Shown: piece after piece, positions 63,081 to 64,000 of the stretch
Numbering within the stretch: position 1 is the first letter of the stretch
How the letters are laid out: every line of letters starts with the position of its first letter
Source: Epiperipatus broadwayi
Taxonomy: Eukaryota > Onychophora > Udeonychophora > Euonychophora > Peripatidae
DNA length: 64,000 nucleotides
Direction of reading: 5' to 3'
Assembly: GCA_028023455.1 (NCBI GenBank)
Contig: JAQFVV010000003.1
Coordinates: forward strand, 186,001 to 250,000
Program-made: the position numbers and the translations under genes
Notes under the pieces: generated by a model
Told to the model about the DNA's origin: nothing
The model's database searches: none
What the model saw: the letters and a program-made list of their open reading frames with translations, nothing else

Positions 63081-63514
63081 ATCTGTTTATATTTTCATTT
63101 ATGTATGTATTTTTTTATTTATCTTTTCATATTTAAATTGGTAAAAATGCATTGCATCAGAAAAAGGTCAATTTTCGAAAAACTGAACATAAATATGTTG
63201 TTTCGTTCCCAGCAACATTTTATATAATACTTTCACTTTTGGGTTTTTAAAAGGATAAAAAAAGTCACCATTTACCATCATGCAGATTGCATCAAATATA
63301 ATCTGGCTACTAATATGATTTTTTGCATTGAACAGATCTTATAATGACATTTAGGCATAGTAAAAAAAAAAAAAACCGTTTATACTTGCGATAGAAGAAA
63401 GCACTATTATTAGTAATAACAACAAATCTTTGTGATTAAGAAACAATGTGAAAAAATAATTATTACAATTTAATATTTAAATATATGTATATTGTCTATA
63501 CTAAACTTAATATA
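63081..63514. other. AT-rich noncoding DNA
   Basis: No gene supported. Confidence 0.45.
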
Positions 63515-63775
63515 ATTAGAAAGAACTTGAACTCAGACTTTCAATCTATCTACATATATGCACACTATATTATACAACCGACACACATAACCACATACAT
63601 GTGAAAAAGATAAATGATCTCCAATATATGTATATCACAGTGAACCAGCATTCAACAGTTCCCATGCATATATACAGTCAATGCTTAGTTTATATTAGGA
63701 TAGCAAATGTTCAAACTTAAATGGACAGCTTCAATCCTCTCCATCCTCCAACCCTTCAGCTGCCCCAGGAAATTC
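63515..63775 (-). repeat. Fold-back family, single left arm (copy 4)
   Basis: Carries the left-arm landmarks GAACTTGAACTCAGACTTTC, GATCTCCAATATATGTATAT, TTATATTAGGATAGCAAATG and CTCCATCCTCCAACCCTTCA in the same order as 15125-15425 and 26045-26325. No inverted right arm follows before the window ends, so it is a half-element or its partner has been lost. Confidence 0.72.
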
Positions 63776-64000
63776 TTAGCATATCTTTTAGTCACAAGAG
63801 AAACACAAATGTGATATTATATAATCATTGTGGATTAGAGCAAATAAAGTTTTTTCATAGAAGCTAATCAGCTATCATTAAGAAAACTTTAAATAGACAA
63901 ATTAATAATAAATAAATAAATAAAAACATAAAATACAATACATACTTTAATGATACACTAAGAAAAATCTACAATCAATACAATATCAGAACAGATTTAC
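63776..64000. other. AT-rich noncoding DNA to the window edge
   Basis: No feature supported. An (AATA)n-like stretch is at about 63905-63925. Confidence 0.4.

Overview
This is a very AT-rich, gene-poor window of eukaryotic nuclear DNA. By eye, roughly three quarters of the bases are A or T. I found no prokaryotic organisation (no operons, no Shine-Dalgarno-led ORFs) and no convincing host protein-coding gene on either strand. The repeat content points to an invertebrate metazoan: RTE-like non-LTR retrotransposon remnants, a mariner-family DNA transposon remnant, tRNA-headed SINE-like sequences, fold-back elements, long (TA)n tracts and a long (TCTA)n/(CCTA)n block. A mollusc is possible, but the phylum cannot be fixed from this sequence and I do not claim it.

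Layout. 0-11 kb is AT-rich DNA with a 33-bp minisatellite (0.8 kb), a palindrome (1.4 kb), a pair of direct repeats (4.1 and 4.55 kb), a decayed LINE reverse transcriptase (4.7-6.0 kb) and a (TA)n tract (7.4 kb). 11-16 kb holds small inverted repeats and two copies of a fold-back family. 16-27 kb is mostly featureless apart from a GC-rich patch at 16.7 kb, an 84-bp duplication and a third fold-back copy at 26 kb. At 27.45 kb there is a young 5'-truncated LINE insertion with a 14-bp target duplication. A second RTE-like 3' end lies at 31.8-32.6 kb.

The richest part is 33-39 kb. It contains a palindrome around (TA)n, a 2.1-kb promoter-bearing element, a large fold-back element, three adjacent tandem arrays with unit lengths of 71, 86-87 (alternating A/B units) and 56 bp, a further inverted repeat, and a near-perfect 70-bp palindrome. 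A second copy of the 2.1-kb element lies at 45.9-48.2 kb, and two of its internal modules are in the opposite order from the first copy.

48-64 kb is mostly featureless, with SINE-like tRNA heads at 53.6 and 59.9 kb, a trinucleotide microsatellite at 55.5 kb, an internally deleted mariner-like element at 56.8-57.5 kb, the long tetranucleotide block at 62.3-63.1 kb and a single fold-back arm at 63.5 kb.

There is no pathway to describe. The elements are linked by shared architecture: several start or stop at (TA)n tracts, and many are inverted repeats. The most interesting candidate for something undescribed is the paired 2.1-2.2 kb element family with permuted modules and a conserved Pol II-type promoter.
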